From the NCBI GenBank assembly GCA_032622095.1, contig CP136067.1, forward strand, positions 182,006,556-182,070,555: a stretch of 64,000 nt of DNA, read 5' to 3'. The DNA is from Siphonodentalium dalli (taxonomy: Eukaryota > Mollusca > Scaphopoda > Gadilida > Siphonodentaliidae). Shown piece by piece: positions 22,841 through 33,914 of the stretch. The notes under the pieces were generated by a model. That model had not been told where the DNA came from. It saw nothing but the letters and a program-made list of their open reading frames with translations, and ran no database searches. Position 1 is the first letter of the stretch. Each line of letters starts with the position of its first letter. Position numbers and translations under genes: made by a program.

Positions 22841-23238
22841 CGTGGTCGGCGACCTTTTATTAAGTTTAAAATGAGAAAAAAATTAATAGCGCATAAATCT
22901 AACAAACAATGGTCCACTATACATATGATGGTTTGACCTGCGTTATGCATAACGTATCAGGTATCAATAAGGCAGTTTTCTTGGCAATAATTCCAAATTA
23001 ATAAAGCCAGGTGTACGCAAGTATTCTATGTAGCCAGTGGACAACTGTAATGCAATATACTAGCTTGTTGTGCGGCATTATTGCTCATGAACACAAATCC
23101 GGCCCTTGTGCACTGATTCGGCCATGTACCTTGGTATTTAAATCTCCCCAGGGCGAGTGATGTGGACTTTGTAAAGATTTGATCATAAGATTGCTCTATT
23201 TGCGCAGCGTCAAACATTCGTTTTTTTTGTGTGTGGCA
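22841..23238. other. Non-coding interval before the minisatellite
   Basis: No family feature is seen. The minus-strand frame through it is an extension of the open minisatellite frame. Confidence 0.35.
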
Positions 23239-23985
23239 ATTAAGATTTCGTGGAGCACACACGGTGGATGCATTGGCATGCGACCGGTTATTATAATTAA
23301 GATTTCGTGGAGCACACACGGTGGATGCATTGGCATGCGACCGGTTATTATAATTAAGATTTCGTGGAGCACACACGGTGGATGAATTGGCATGCGACCG
23401 GTTATTATAATTAAGATTTCGTGGAGCACACACGGTGGATGCATTGGCATGCGACCGGTTATTATAATTAAGATTTCGTGGAGCACACACGGTGGATGAA
23501 TTGGCATGCGACCGGTTATTATAATTAAGATTTCGTGGAGCACACACGGTGGATGCATTGGCATGCGACCGGTTATTATAATTAAGATTTCGTGGAGCAC
23601 ACACGGTGGATGAATTGGCATGCGACCGGTTATTATAATTAAGATTTCGTGGAGCACACACGGTGGATGCATTGGCATGCGACCGGTTATTATAATTAAG
23701 ATTTCGTGGAGCACACACGGTGGATGCATTGGCATGCGACCGGTTATTATAATTAAGATTTCGTGGAGCACACACGGTGGATGAATTGGCATGCGACCGG
23801 TTATTATAATTAAGATTTCGTGGAGCACACACGGTGGATGCATTGGCATGCGACCGGTTATTATAATTAAGATTTCGTGGAGCACACACGGTGGATGCAT
23901 TGGCATGCGACCGGTTATTATAATTAAGATTTCGTGGAGCACACACGGTGGATGCATTGGCATGCGACCGGTTATTATAATTAGT
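23239..23985. repeat. 57-bp minisatellite, 13 near-identical copies
   Basis: Thirteen head-to-tail copies of a 57-bp unit containing TTTCGTGGAGCACACACGG and GGCATGCGACCGG. Because 57 is a multiple of 3 and the unit lacks stops in several frames, long frames run through it on both strands. The units differ mainly at one base (GATGCATT versus GATGAATT); the order of variants from left is C C A C A C A C C A C C C. The + frame runs straight into the LINE tail that follows. Confidence 0.93.
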
Positions 23986-24784
23986 CGAACCACTCATAAA
24001 TTACCAATCGAAGAAGGATCATGGACAAATCGAGACTACTCGGAAAGAAAGTGCTCATTATGTAACGCAGAGTTAGGAGATGAATTCCACGTTATCTTGA
24101 AGTTTGAAAAATTAAAGGGTTTGACAGGGGGGGGGGGTCGAAAAAAAAATTCAGGCATGTATGGCATTTTTCCCCTTTCGATCATTTTTTGTACCCACCC
24201 ACCCCCACCGCCAAATTTTTTTCAGTTTTTTTCGACCATTTTTTGACACCCACCCCCCTTTTAACACTAAAACAGAGATTTGCGGGGGGAAATTCACTGT
24301 AAACAGTTGTATATGAATTTCTGTGCATACTATTTATCATGGATGTTAACATGGACATGTAAATAGGAATGAGTCATTTTGAGGTCATTCGGCCAAAAAA
24401 ACATGGCTGCCAGCGGCCATCTTGGATTTCAAAATACAACACGATAACTGCCTGCAGTCAGTTTACCAGTTAGAATTACATTATTTCTCTCATTCAAAGT
24501 GGTCTTGAAGCCCAATCATTGCCAAAACACTAAAAAACAAGCAGGAAATTATTTTTAGTTGCGGAAAAAATTGCTTGTTGGTGGCTTTGACCACCCACCC
24601 ACCCCGGCAAAAAAAAATTTCACCCCCCTCCCTGGGTTTGAGAGTAAGATACATCAAACCATACTATTTCAATAGACCAAACACTTTGAAGTTGAACCAA
24701 TTATTCAATCAAAATAGCGAGCGCAAAACAAAAAACCTTTCGGTATTTATTAAAAAGATTTTGGAAATTTTCAGAAACTCCTGA
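23986..24784 (+). pseudogene. LINE RT C-terminal tail split by a hAT-like MITE
   Basis: The first part reads RTTHKLPIEEGSW, CSLCNAELGDEFHVILKF (zinc knuckle with the last Cys replaced by Phe) and EKLKG, up to 24,124. The second part resumes at 24,642 with a YIKPYYFNRPNTLK block and a hydrophobic KNLSVFIKKILEIF tail, ending TGA at 24,782-24,784. Removing the insert and one copy of its short duplication leaves the frame uninterrupted, which shows the tail was intact when the MITE landed. Upstream RT is replaced by the minisatellite. Confidence 0.8.
24118..24641. mobile_element. hAT-like MITE inserted in a LINE tail
   Basis: Bounded by CAGGGGGGGGGGGTCGAAA on the left (from 24,125) and TTTCACCCCCCTCCCTG on the right (to 24,634), which pair as imperfect terminal inverted repeats of CAGGG type. 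GGTTTGA flanks it on both sides (24,118-24,124 and 24,635-24,641), a 7-bp duplication that could be an 8-bp hAT duplication with one change. It carries no transposase. A low-complexity interior near 24,540-24,620 mirrors the ends. Confidence 0.75.
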
Positions 24785-25095
24785 GGCTTAGGCGCATGTG
24801 TGCGCGTTCACATTTGTAGGTGCTCGAGTACACACATGTATATTAGTAAATATAAATTCGTTGATACACACCATATACCATATATTAGTAAATATATTAT
24901 CTGATAATATGATGAGTAAACAAGTATACATCCATTAAACGCTACATCGATGTATTATTTATCCTATTTATTTTCTGTGTATGTATACATGTACATGATG
25001 TATTGATGATACGTAATTGTGTCATATGTATTGTCTCTGTAATGTCTTTTATGATGACCAGAGTTACTATTAAATTGAATTGAATTGATTCTCAT
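24785..25095 (+). other. LINE 3' UTR ending in AATTG repeats
   Basis: AT-rich sequence after the LINE stop ends in (AATTG)n-like ATTGAATTGAATTGATT at about 25,074-25,090. A short tandem 3' end like this is usual for CR1/L2-like LINEs. Confidence 0.55.
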
Positions 25096-25224
25096 AATAA
25101 GATGTTACTCCAGAATGTGATGAATATATGCTGCGTGCGGTCAATAACTTTGTATATTTATTCTAATTTCTCGCTATATTTAATTTATATTAAAGTTCAC
25201 ACTATAATATTGTATGAAGCTCTG

Positions 25225-25345
25225 GACACGTGGATAGCTGAGTTGGTTAGTTGGCTGAGCTGTACATTCGACACGGTCGGGTGTTCGAATCCGACATGGT
25301 ATCGGCTAGGACTTTATATCACCATCTGCATTGCCAGTACCGTGA
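25225..25345 (+). mobile_element. tRNA-derived SINE
   Basis: TGGATAGCTGAGTTGGTTA (25,231-25,249) fits the Pol III A box and GTGTTCGAATCCGAC (25,281-25,295) fits the B box, about 35-40 bp apart. Downstream ATCGGCTAGGACTTT and CATCTGCATTGCCAG recur in the second copy near 25,835-25,870. No cloverleaf acceptor or CCA-ready 3' end is visible, so it is a SINE head rather than a tRNA gene. Confidence 0.7.
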
Positions 25346-25354
25346 ATCGACCTT

Positions 25355-25757
25355 CAGTGTCAAAATGGAGTTTGTCACATTCAGCTAGCTGTGATATATT
25401 AGCTATTTGAATAAATGGGGTTTGTCACATTTAGCTATAACGTATTAGCTATTATTAAAAGTGCATAAATGTGGTTTGTCACATTTAGTTATAACTATTA
25501 GCTATTTGTGTAAATGTGGTTTGTCACATTTAGTTATAACATATTAGCTATTATTAAAAGTGTATAAATGTGGTTTGACACATGTAGTTATAACTATTAG
25601 CTATTTGTGTAAATGTGGTTTGTCACATTTAGTTATAACATATTAGCTATTATTAAAAGTGTATAAATGTGGTTTGACACATGTAGTTATAACTATTAGC
25701 TATTTGTGTAAATGTGGTTTGTCACATTTAGTTATAACATATTAGCTATTTGTATAA
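25355..25757. repeat. Minisatellite, GTGGTTTGTCACATTTAG units
   Basis: AAATGTGGTTTGTCACATTTAG followed by TTATAACTATTAGCTATTTG alternates with a TATTAGCTATTATTAAAAGTG variant. The result is a higher-order unit of about 100 bp made of two subunits, with roughly four higher-order copies. It lies between two copies of the same SINE. Confidence 0.85.
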
Positions 25758-25777
25758 TATTATTATTATTAGTGGGA

Positions 25778-25895
25778 TGAGCTCTGGGCTTTATCTTCGA
25801 CACGATCGGGTGCATGTTCGAATCTGACAAGGCATCGGTAGGACTTTGTTTCGCCATATGCATTGCCATTATACCGTGAGAATCGTGACTCGACC
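25778..25895 (+). mobile_element. Second, partial copy of the tRNA-derived SINE
   Basis: CGACACGATCGGGTG, the B box (ATGTTCGAATCTGAC near 25,814-25,828), CATCGGTAGGACTTTG and GCATTGCCA match the SINE at 25,225. The A box region is missing. It is cut on the right by the palindromic-end element at 25,902. Confidence 0.65.
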
Positions 25896-25901
25896 ATTTT
25901 A

Positions 25902-26157
25902 CCCTGTGCCAATGCATTCTCTTATATATGCGAGTCGACCATAGGTCGCCTCGCATATATAAGAGAATGCATTGGCCTAACAATTTTTTATCATTTTTTT
26001 TAAATAAATGTTTCTTACAATTTTCAGGACATAAAATAAAAAACATCCATTACCCCGCAGGGAGCCCCACACATATATAGAATCATATAGAAGAGTGTCG
26101 TCTGCTCATGTTTGTCTGAGGCTCTGTATGGGTGAAATTATAAAATTATTATTTCAG
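25902..26157. mobile_element. Palindromic-end MITE (family A), truncated copy
   Basis: Starts TA|CCCTGTGCC and contains the near-perfect palindrome CAATGCATTCTCTTATATAT...ATATATAAGAGAATGCATTG (to 25,976), then the family interior with ACATAAAATAAAA and GGGTGAAATTATAAAATT. The second palindromic end is missing, so the copy is truncated near 26,157. Confidence 0.8.
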
Positions 26158-26204
26158 GAGCAATATAATCTCAGACACATTGAAAAACGTACTGGGTGAT
26201 TTCG

Positions 26205-26440
26205 TTGTATACCTCCGCGCCTCTCATAGTGTCATGTCGGTCCCAAAATAATAGCAATGGTCGTGATCCGGGCCCTCTCATACCGTAATGGTCGTGATCC
26301 GGGCTCCTCTCATACCGTAATGGTCGTGATCCGGGCTCCTCTCATACCGTAATGGTCGTGATCCGGGCTCCTCTCATAGCGTCATGTCAGGGCATGTCGA
26401 TCCCAAAATATCCGTAATGGTCGTGAGCCGGGCACGTGGG
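26205..26440. repeat. Minisatellite, about 33-bp unit
   Basis: CTCTCATACCGTAATGG plus TCGTGATCCGGGCTC is repeated in tandem about four to five times. It is flanked by two copies of a related phrase ending GTC(GG/GA)TCCCAAAATA (near 26,231-26,250 and 26,390-26,410). Confidence 0.85.
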
Positions 26441-26679
26441 TATAAACAGATAACTCAGATATATATTTTTGCGTGCAATCTCAACAACATATACATACAA
26501 TAGCTTAGACATTATATATTAAATTGTATGTTAAATTAATATTTATGAGCGATCAAGCAAATTAAAAACAAGAAGCACAAACAAAGTCTCGCAATTAAGG
26601 GTCAGGCGCACGTTTTGCATACATCCAGGCAAAAATTGCAAGAGATTTTCAACAGAATTTCTCTGGATCTATCTGCTTA

Positions 26680-27570
26680 GGGTGCATTTACACTGCTACA
26701 GATCTACACACAGACTAGTGCGAACGGGTTGATATAGAAATGCACACAGCAAGAAAACGGTATTCGTCCCTGTGAGCGAAAATCGTGTCCGCTAAAAGTC
26801 AGGGTCAACGCCGAAACATTGCGACAGTCAAATCTGTTTTGATTAATTGTTACTCGGGCTTGGCGAATAATGTATTACAGTTTTCGTTGTCATTTCAACC
26901 CATGTATTTTGTATATTCAAGATGGACAGGGACGTGTCAACCGGGGTGAGGGGTGTCTCACCCCAACTTTGGTCAAAATTTTCAACAGTTGAAAATTTCA
27001 TACCTGACAAAACATTAGTTGTAATTTCCAAACCAACAATATGTTGAAAATGATATTGTAGTTTGATTTTCAAACATTTTGGAGTATTGTTTTCTGACCA
27101 ATATTTGCATAATTTCCTACCTTATATGGAAAGATTTGCCCTGGTCCCTCCCCGTGGCCAGTCAAAACTGCTAGTTAATTTAATAAAAACGATATTGTCC
27201 TACATTTGGTCAACATTGTCATTAGAATAGTCATCAGTTGGAAATGTTGCTACATTTGGTCAAATACGGGGTTTTGTAGCATGGATACCCACTCCATACC
27301 AATCCAACATGACCACCTCCCAGATGGTGCAAACAGGAGACCTATATATATATATGCTGACGCGGCACATACCAAATCGCTGTTGTCGGCTGTTAGTTGA
27401 ACCATTTTTATGTCTGGCCTAAACTGAAACGACTCCTAGTGAGTTGTCAATTACCAGAATACTGGTCAGCGCGCGTTCACTATTATTCATCATGTTGTGA
27501 TGACAGTGATGCACGACACGTGACTTCATACATATCTGTATACAGATCTATGCACAGTGTAAATGCACCC
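26680..27570. mobile_element. TIR element GGGTGCATTTACACTG with nested family R fragment
   Basis: Left end GGGTGCATTTACACTG (from 26,680) and right end CAGTGTAAATGCACCC (to 27,570) are perfect inverted repeats, followed inside by further mirrored sequence around AGATCT. TA dinucleotides flank both ends (26,678-26,679 and 27,571-27,572). A family R segment with GGTGTCTCACCCCAACTTTGG (near 26,947-26,970) sits inside. No transposase frame; likely a MITE. Confidence 0.72.
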
Positions 27571-27572
27571 TA

Positions 27573-28330
27573 AATTATATAGCGTACAACAAACCTCCAC
27601 TCATATTCTTCTCAGGTACGTGGCGACAGGGTTCTATATTCGAGGGAAGGGTTGGTGTCTCACAACCCTCCAACTTTTGTCAAATTTTCAACAGTTGGAA
27701 ATTGCATAACCTGACAACATTAGTTGGAAATTTCACACCAACAATATGTTGAAACTGTTCTTGTAGTTTGATTTTCCAACAATTTGTTTGTAGAGAATTT
27801 GTTGTTTTTAGACCAACATTTGCATTTCTCCTACTTTTGGTCAAAATGATTGACTGAGAAGGCCATCAGTTGGAACTGTTCCGACCTTATGTGGTGTCTG
27901 GTTGGAAATTTCCAACACTTGGAAAGTTTCTGATTCTTCCCCCGTGGCAAGTCAAAAACTGCTAATTATTCGAAAATTTTCAACCGCAGTAGGGGGTGTC
28001 AAGTTGGAAACTTCAAAAGATTGGAAATTAAAATCGAGGCCAGTCTAGATGCTAGGATTTTGTTCATGTTACGATTTCAAAATATTCTCACACCGAGCCA
28101 AACCGTGGTCAGTCCGGTGTATCTTGATCGTCCCTTCCCATGGCCGAACATGTGCATTTATGTGGAGCTAGATGTTAGGATTTATCGCAATGTTCAGGTC
28201 AGACCTAACAATTTGTCATATTGGGGAAAGTCATGGTTCGCCCACTAGATTATGTTGATCCCTCCGACTAGTGACCACATGCAGGGTGCAAATGGAATTA
28301 CGCAAACCCGGGGAGCTTGTAGAAAAAATA
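27573..28330 (-). repeat. Family R repeat, inverted relative to 30,840-31,635
   Basis: From AATTATATAGCGTACAACAA through TCCACTCATATTCTTCTCAG it matches the reverse complement of 31,585-31,635. Further shared blocks are TTGTTGGAAATC-like sequence, the CTCACACCGAGCCAAACC-like phrase near 28,090, and GCAAATGGAATTACGCA near 28,288. Non-coding. Confidence 0.7.
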
Positions 28331-30295
28331 TTTTAAATATATACCTTATATACATACCACATGATGCGATGACAACGTTCGGTACGGAATAGCTTGGTAC
28401 AGCCGTCACCGTTGAATTTCTGACTCACTGCAACGATTATGGTCGGGTAAACGGTATTGTCGCGTCTATTTCTACTTCCAAACGTGATAGAAACCTTCCT
28501 TACCATGTACAATGCTGTGGAATGCCAATATAAACCTGTCTTATACTTTCAAGTGGTAGAAATCATTCTGAGCGAACCATCGACATGACCTGATTCGCCA
28601 TTAATCGTGGGAAAATATTACCCTCTTTCTGATTGGTCGATATTTATGGAAATTTATGAACAATTGGATATTCCCAACTTTGTGTTGTCCTACACTCGCA
28701 ACGCGTGTACACGTTCTGAACATTTGAAGCGAATACAAATGCCCCAACACTTCACCTTAAAGAATACTGACAGTGTCATGGTAAACAGAGTAGCCCTATT
28801 TACTATACGTTTACTATTGCATAAGAAATGTGCCAAATTATGTTGATATTCTTGGCCAACTCAAGTATAATTGCGGGAATGTGTTTAGAATTCATGAAAG
28901 TGAAACGTGTAGAATATACAGACCATTTGTGTCTTTGGTGCTGAAGTTGTCATTTTATTATTACTTTTGGCTACCAATAATATTGTAATGGTTCCATCAA
29001 CTTTGTAACCATCCATTGGTAGAAGGTGTAATCCCAAAATTTCCAATAATTCAGACCATTTCATGGCAATAAAGAGCGCTTTTAAAAACGCTTGCCATAA
29101 TATATAATAGGCAGTATGCTACCGGTATTCAATTGTCACTCACAGCTAAATACAAGTCGAAGATGCCTATAGTCCTATACATAGGTTATGTAGAATATTT
29201 AAAATGTACGTGTACAATGAAGTGCTGACCATTTCCCAGTTTGTCACAATATATTCGGTTATTTAAAGTTCATTCATAGATTGTTACAAAATTGATAAAC
29301 ATTGTATCAACTATGCAAAAAATTCAATGACAAGAATAAAGAGTAATGTTACTAGTTCATATGCCTACTATAGACACCCTGGCGAAGAGGATGCCGTAGC
29401 TTGTCAGAATAAGGTGTTAATAGCTGGCAGTAGAATTAGATTCATTGTGATTCAGTTTATTCATTTCTGGCACATCCAGCTGCGATGAGCGAGGACAGTA
29501 TTCATGTGTTGTATATATATCTTTATTGCCTCCAGTATTGAAGATTTAACAAAAGACATATGGTACATGAATGTAACATAAATACAGTTAGCAATCAAGA
29601 AGTAATGAAAAGACAGACAAGAGAACAAACTACCGAGGAAAAGGTGCTAAAGGTTTGCATCTTGAGAAAAAATACTTCTGGTTTGGGTTTCCTTACCTAC
29701 CCTATTTTAAACTCGCTACCCTAAAGTTTTTTCTGAAATGTTTTATAAAAAAAATTATATATATTTTCACTGTCTCAAAATGAGTTGTTATCATATTCTG
29801 TCATGTTCTGGTGAGTCTGATTACTCAGACAATGATCATTTCGTCGATCATTTATCTCGCTTTTTGAAAAAGTTTGATCGACCACAACAAACCACGTAAT
29901 AGGGTCGCAGGTTAATGCGTACATTCGAAGTGAAAAGCGACGTAATCGTACTGAGTACGAAATGCTCGATAGTCCCATGAGCTATACCGAACTACGCCAA
30001 CCATAGAGTTAATGTCGATGGTTCGATTCGAAGCAATTTTCTCACTTCAATGTATACAAAAGTATTTTTGGACATTCCACTGCATTTGACAGTGTAGGGA
30101 GGTTTTCTTTCACCTTTGGAAGAAGAAATACTAGCGACAATGACGTTTACGCGGCCATAATCGGTTCAGTGAGTTAGTTATATTGAACATAATGTATAAA
30201 ATTAATGTACCCATGTAAATTAACCTGCTCTTCAATCTGGAGGAATAAAGAATATTATATATATTGTATGTAAACATTGTTTTCTACAAAGGTGC
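28331..30295. other. Non-coding interval, nothing recognised
   Basis: AT-rich with scattered short frames (the longest, about 79 codons near 28,607, has no recognisable features). No RNA gene, repeat array or LINE motif is seen. Confidence 0.4.
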
Positions 30296-30839
30296 CTGTG
30301 ACGCAAACATGTGTTTGGTTGAAGGGGTTATGCATTTAGAATTATGAAGGTGGCACCACCACACACAGTAGACCATCTAGCCACGTCACTGATTCTTTTA
30401 GTGGATTGGACCTAGTCCTTATAATTGTACTGAGATATGTCGTCTTGGTTTTTCCTCTTCCTCACATTGTGCCATTTCGAAAACCTCAATTATGTCATGT
30501 CATAATACATTGACAAGTACAAATAGCAAATCTGATATATTGGGTCAATCACACCATCGATAGTGTGTGTCGTTGACGCTGTAGCAAAGATACTTTGTAC
30601 GTTCAGCCCAGCCGCTACCAAATAAACTGCCTGGTTTATAAATAAGGGCACTTGATGAATAGGTTCAAGGTATTACGACTGAACCGCGAGCACTAACCGG
30701 CCACAGTCCGCATGCATAGTGGTATTAATTATGCGTTTAATTTCAGAGACTCAGACTGGTGTGTATGTTTCTGCATAATGAGTGTTGTTTGAGACAGGCA
30801 ACAGCTCAGTAAAATTATAAGGGACAGTTCCAACGTTGA

Positions 30840-31635
30840 ACCCACTAGAAGAATCAGCAACGTGGCCAGAATGTCTCGATTTTGGAAGGGGGGATTACCC
30901 ATCTTGATAATTCCAGATGCACCACCGCCTTCAATCAGACAAAATACACGTTTGCGTAATTCCATTTGCAACTTGTGTCACCAGGGAGGAACATAATCCA
31001 CTGGGCGAACCATGGCTCTGTCCAATATGAGAGTTTTTTTTCCGATCTGGCCTGAACGTTGCAATAAATCCTAGTAGCTACATGTAGTAGTCTAATTCCA
31101 GATAAATTCACACAACCACAGGGAGGGACGATGACACATCGGACCGACCATGGTTCGGCTCGGTGTGAGAAATTTTTGAAATCGGAGCATTAAAATAGTA
31201 AAATTTCGAATAATTAGCAGTTTTTGACTGGCCACGGGGAGAAACCAGGCCACAATCTTTCCAATTGTTGGAAACTTGCAACCTAACACCCACCTAAAAG
31301 GTAGGAAAATTTCCAACTGTTGGCCTTCTCAGTCAAACATTTTTACCAAAAGTAGGAGAATATGCAAATGTTTGTCTAAAGACAACAAATGCCGTACTAA
31401 TAAATTGTTGGAAATCAAACTACAAGAACAATTTCAACATATTGTTGGTGTGAAATGTAAAATTTCCAACTAATGTTGTGTCAGGTTGTGAAATGTATAA
31501 CTGTTGAATGTTTGACCAAATTTGGAGGGGGTGAGACCCCCCCCCCCCCCTCCCACACACAAAAACAACCCTGTTACCACGTCACTGAGAAGAATATGAT
31601 AAGTGGAGGTTTGTTGTACGCTATATAATTTAAGC
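30840..31635 (+). repeat. Family R repeat, second arm of an inverted pair
   Basis: Contains ACCATGGTTCGGCTCGGTGT (31,147 on), GGCCACGGGGAGAAACC, AACAATTTCAACATATTGTTGG, GTTTGACC and a long C run near 31,538, then GAGAAGAATATGA...GTGGAGGTTTGTTGTACGC. In reverse orientation the same order occurs at 27,573-28,330. Confidence 0.7.
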
Positions 31636-32960
31636 TAGTTACTAGACATGATCTATTCGAAAATTTCCCATTTTTTTCCGAAGAAATTGTTTTCCAACCA
31701 TCATTTTTCAGGCACTGGTGGGTGGTTCCGGTCTCTTTATTTTCAAGGATTTTGTTTGAATGCACTATATGATAAAACATTGTCGCGTTCGTCGGCTGTG
31801 AACTTAGCACCCATTCCTTTCTCCCGGTTACGCATGCTTGAAACGAACCAATCGTGTACTGCTTGTTACGCCCGCCCTCCGGATGTATACTGCCTGACTG
31901 TTCGCATACGAAGATAGGAGCTATGGGGATATCTCGCAGAACAACAAATTTCGGGTTTCACACGATGCGAGTTATTTTAGGAAATTGTATAACGGAGAGT
32001 AATGTCCTATTCTCACAATATAACACATAAGGTGACATCCAATGTTCTTCTGGGGATATTTCCAAGATTGGTAATATAACCAACACTTCAGGTATCATTT
32101 GCAGAAACTGTAACTTAATTTCGGTAACTACACAACAAACTGTTTTACGCCAAATATTACGACAAATCAAAAAAGCGGAACGACCGTAAATTGGTAACGG
32201 ACACAACTTCGATAAGAAAGGATTAATCAATGACTGACGTTGCATCTTTTATACTAGATACATGTTTCTCCGACGCCTTCAATTTACCTAAGCTTATGCG
32301 GAGGTCTAGGTGGCAACCACGGTCGAGTAACTTTACAACCATGTGGTGACTCAAGTAGCGTTCTTTAACACGAAATGTGTACGCACCCACCGATCGAGGC
32401 GTGTACACATGTCAGCCATTAATGAACGCGCCAGTTGGAAAGTATCGGGGGTGCGTTTAATCCGATTAGTAGATTTTTGGTCTGCATACAATTTTGAAGG
32501 CTTGCTGGTGTGATGAATGAGAAACCTTCAGTGATAAGCCGGTTGTTGTACTAATTTGAAGGATTTCAACGGAATTATGAGGTGGTGCATTCATTCGTAA
32601 TGTTTCATTTCCCGTGTTATATCTCCACCCGCCAATCAGCAAGCACGTTTATGTCACGTGACAGGTCTTACTGAAAGTTGTTTTGAGCATGCAGACGAAA
32701 TGTGGCCAACTTCAACAGCGGGTTTTGCGAGTTTTCAAAACGTGCGGGGAGGCGATTATAAAAGTCGGTGAATAAAGATGGATTATAGGTGTTAATTAGG
32801 TGATACTTTCCCCAAAAACTCCCAAACTTGCTGATATTCAATGTTTCAAGTTAGCATGGATATATATCATCATAGCACAAAAGTTCACTCCACCACGTAC
32901 CACGCACTCTCATAAGTTCGGAGATACGATATTATAGTTCGCAGCTTTAATGTAATGTGA
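31636..32960. other. Non-coding interval, nothing recognised
   Basis: Frames up to 95 codons occur on both strands but none shows a motif or convincing coding character. Confidence 0.35.
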
Positions 32961-32965
32961 CTCGA

Positions 32966-33020
32966 TGTTGTTGTTGATGTTGTTGATGTTGTTGTTGATG
33001 TTGTTGATGTTGTTGTTGTT
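32966..33020. repeat. GTT/GAT microsatellite
   Basis: GTTGTTGAT-type trinucleotide repeat with GTTGTTGTT interruptions. Confidence 0.9.
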
Positions 33021-33243
33021 CGATCAGTGGTTGAATTCCCCTGTCATTTTATTTTGGAATGGAGATGTAACAGTCTGGCGTGGGCTTTAATTTTTATAAT
33101 AGGATTGGTTCACTGGGAATAAATGGTCATGCGTGGCACCTTCAACTATAGCTATAGCAACGGTTTGCATAGAAACTCTCTCGGCTAATGGGTCGCAGTG
33201 CCACTGGTAGCACATATTGGGAACTCTTCCCCGGAGTATTCCT

Positions 33244-33496
33244 TTAACCCTTTGAGTGCCAGGTCGATTTTTGTATCAACCCATATACCCTGTGGCAATG
33301 CATTCTCTTATATATGCGAGTCGACCATAGGTCGCCTCGCATATATAAGAGAATGCATTGGCCTAACAATATATATATATATATATTTTATTTTACATTT
33401 GTTTACAATTTTAATAATTTATTCTTACATTCTTTAACAGACTTATTTTGTAGGTTTAGGGCCGATGAGATCGGCCCCTGGCACTCAAAGGGTTAA
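33244..33496. mobile_element. TTAA-flanked MITE with CCCTTTGAGTGCCAGG ends, carrying a family A palindrome
   Basis: TTAA (33,244-33,247) then CCCTTTGAGTGCCAGG, and CCTGGCACTCAAAGGG then TTAA (33,493-33,496). A 16-bp perfect TIR with TTAA duplication is the signature of piggyBac-like elements. Inside, one family A palindrome (33,288-33,366) is followed by a TA run and AT-rich sequence. No transposase. Confidence 0.85.
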
Positions 33497-33688
33497 AGTG
33501 TAATGTGTGACAATATATCATTCTATGTCGATGCTGAACTCAACGTGGTTTTCTTAAATATAGAGTGTTCATATACAATATTTCATTAGGAACATTATCA
33601 CGTTGCCTGTTCAATGGGTATATAGAATAAGAGTAACCGTCATGCAACTTAACACTCACCTAATGAAATATTGTTTATAATATATGTT

Positions 33689-33821
33689 ATTAATTGGTTG
33701 TTTCCATATTGGCCGAGTTATGAGGCCGAGGTCTGTCGTATTGGCCTGAGGCCGCAGGGCGAAGGCCAATACGACAGACCGAGGCCTCATAACTCGGCCA
33801 ATATGGAAACAACCAATTAAT
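33689..33821. repeat. Long hairpin: 59-bp arms, 15-bp loop
   Basis: Arm 33,689-33,747 and arm 33,763-33,821 are reverse complements with about two mismatches (GGTTGTTTCCATATTGGCCG and its complement are clear anchors). Arms are GC-richer than the surroundings. Just to the left a second, smaller inverted pair (ACAATATTTCATTAGG near 33,575 and CCTAATGAAATATTGT near 33,658) frames the region. Confidence 0.9.
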
Positions 33822-33914
33822 AAGTATTTTATTAATTAGCGATGGAGTATTGTATTGTTCCACAGGAAGACAATATTAATATAAATGTATCGTGTTTATT
33901 AAATTAACAATTAT

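Noticed and set aside
23239-23985. CRISPR array
   Set aside because: Units are contiguous with no unique spacers, and the context is eukaryotic.
23026-23997. 323-codon repeat protein on the minus strand
   Set aside because: The frame comes from a 57-bp unit without stops; other frames are equally open and no domain, start context or conserved flank supports a gene.
25231-25295. Functional tRNA gene
   Set aside because: A and B boxes are present but no acceptor stem or full cloverleaf can be drawn; a partial copy nearby indicates a SINE.
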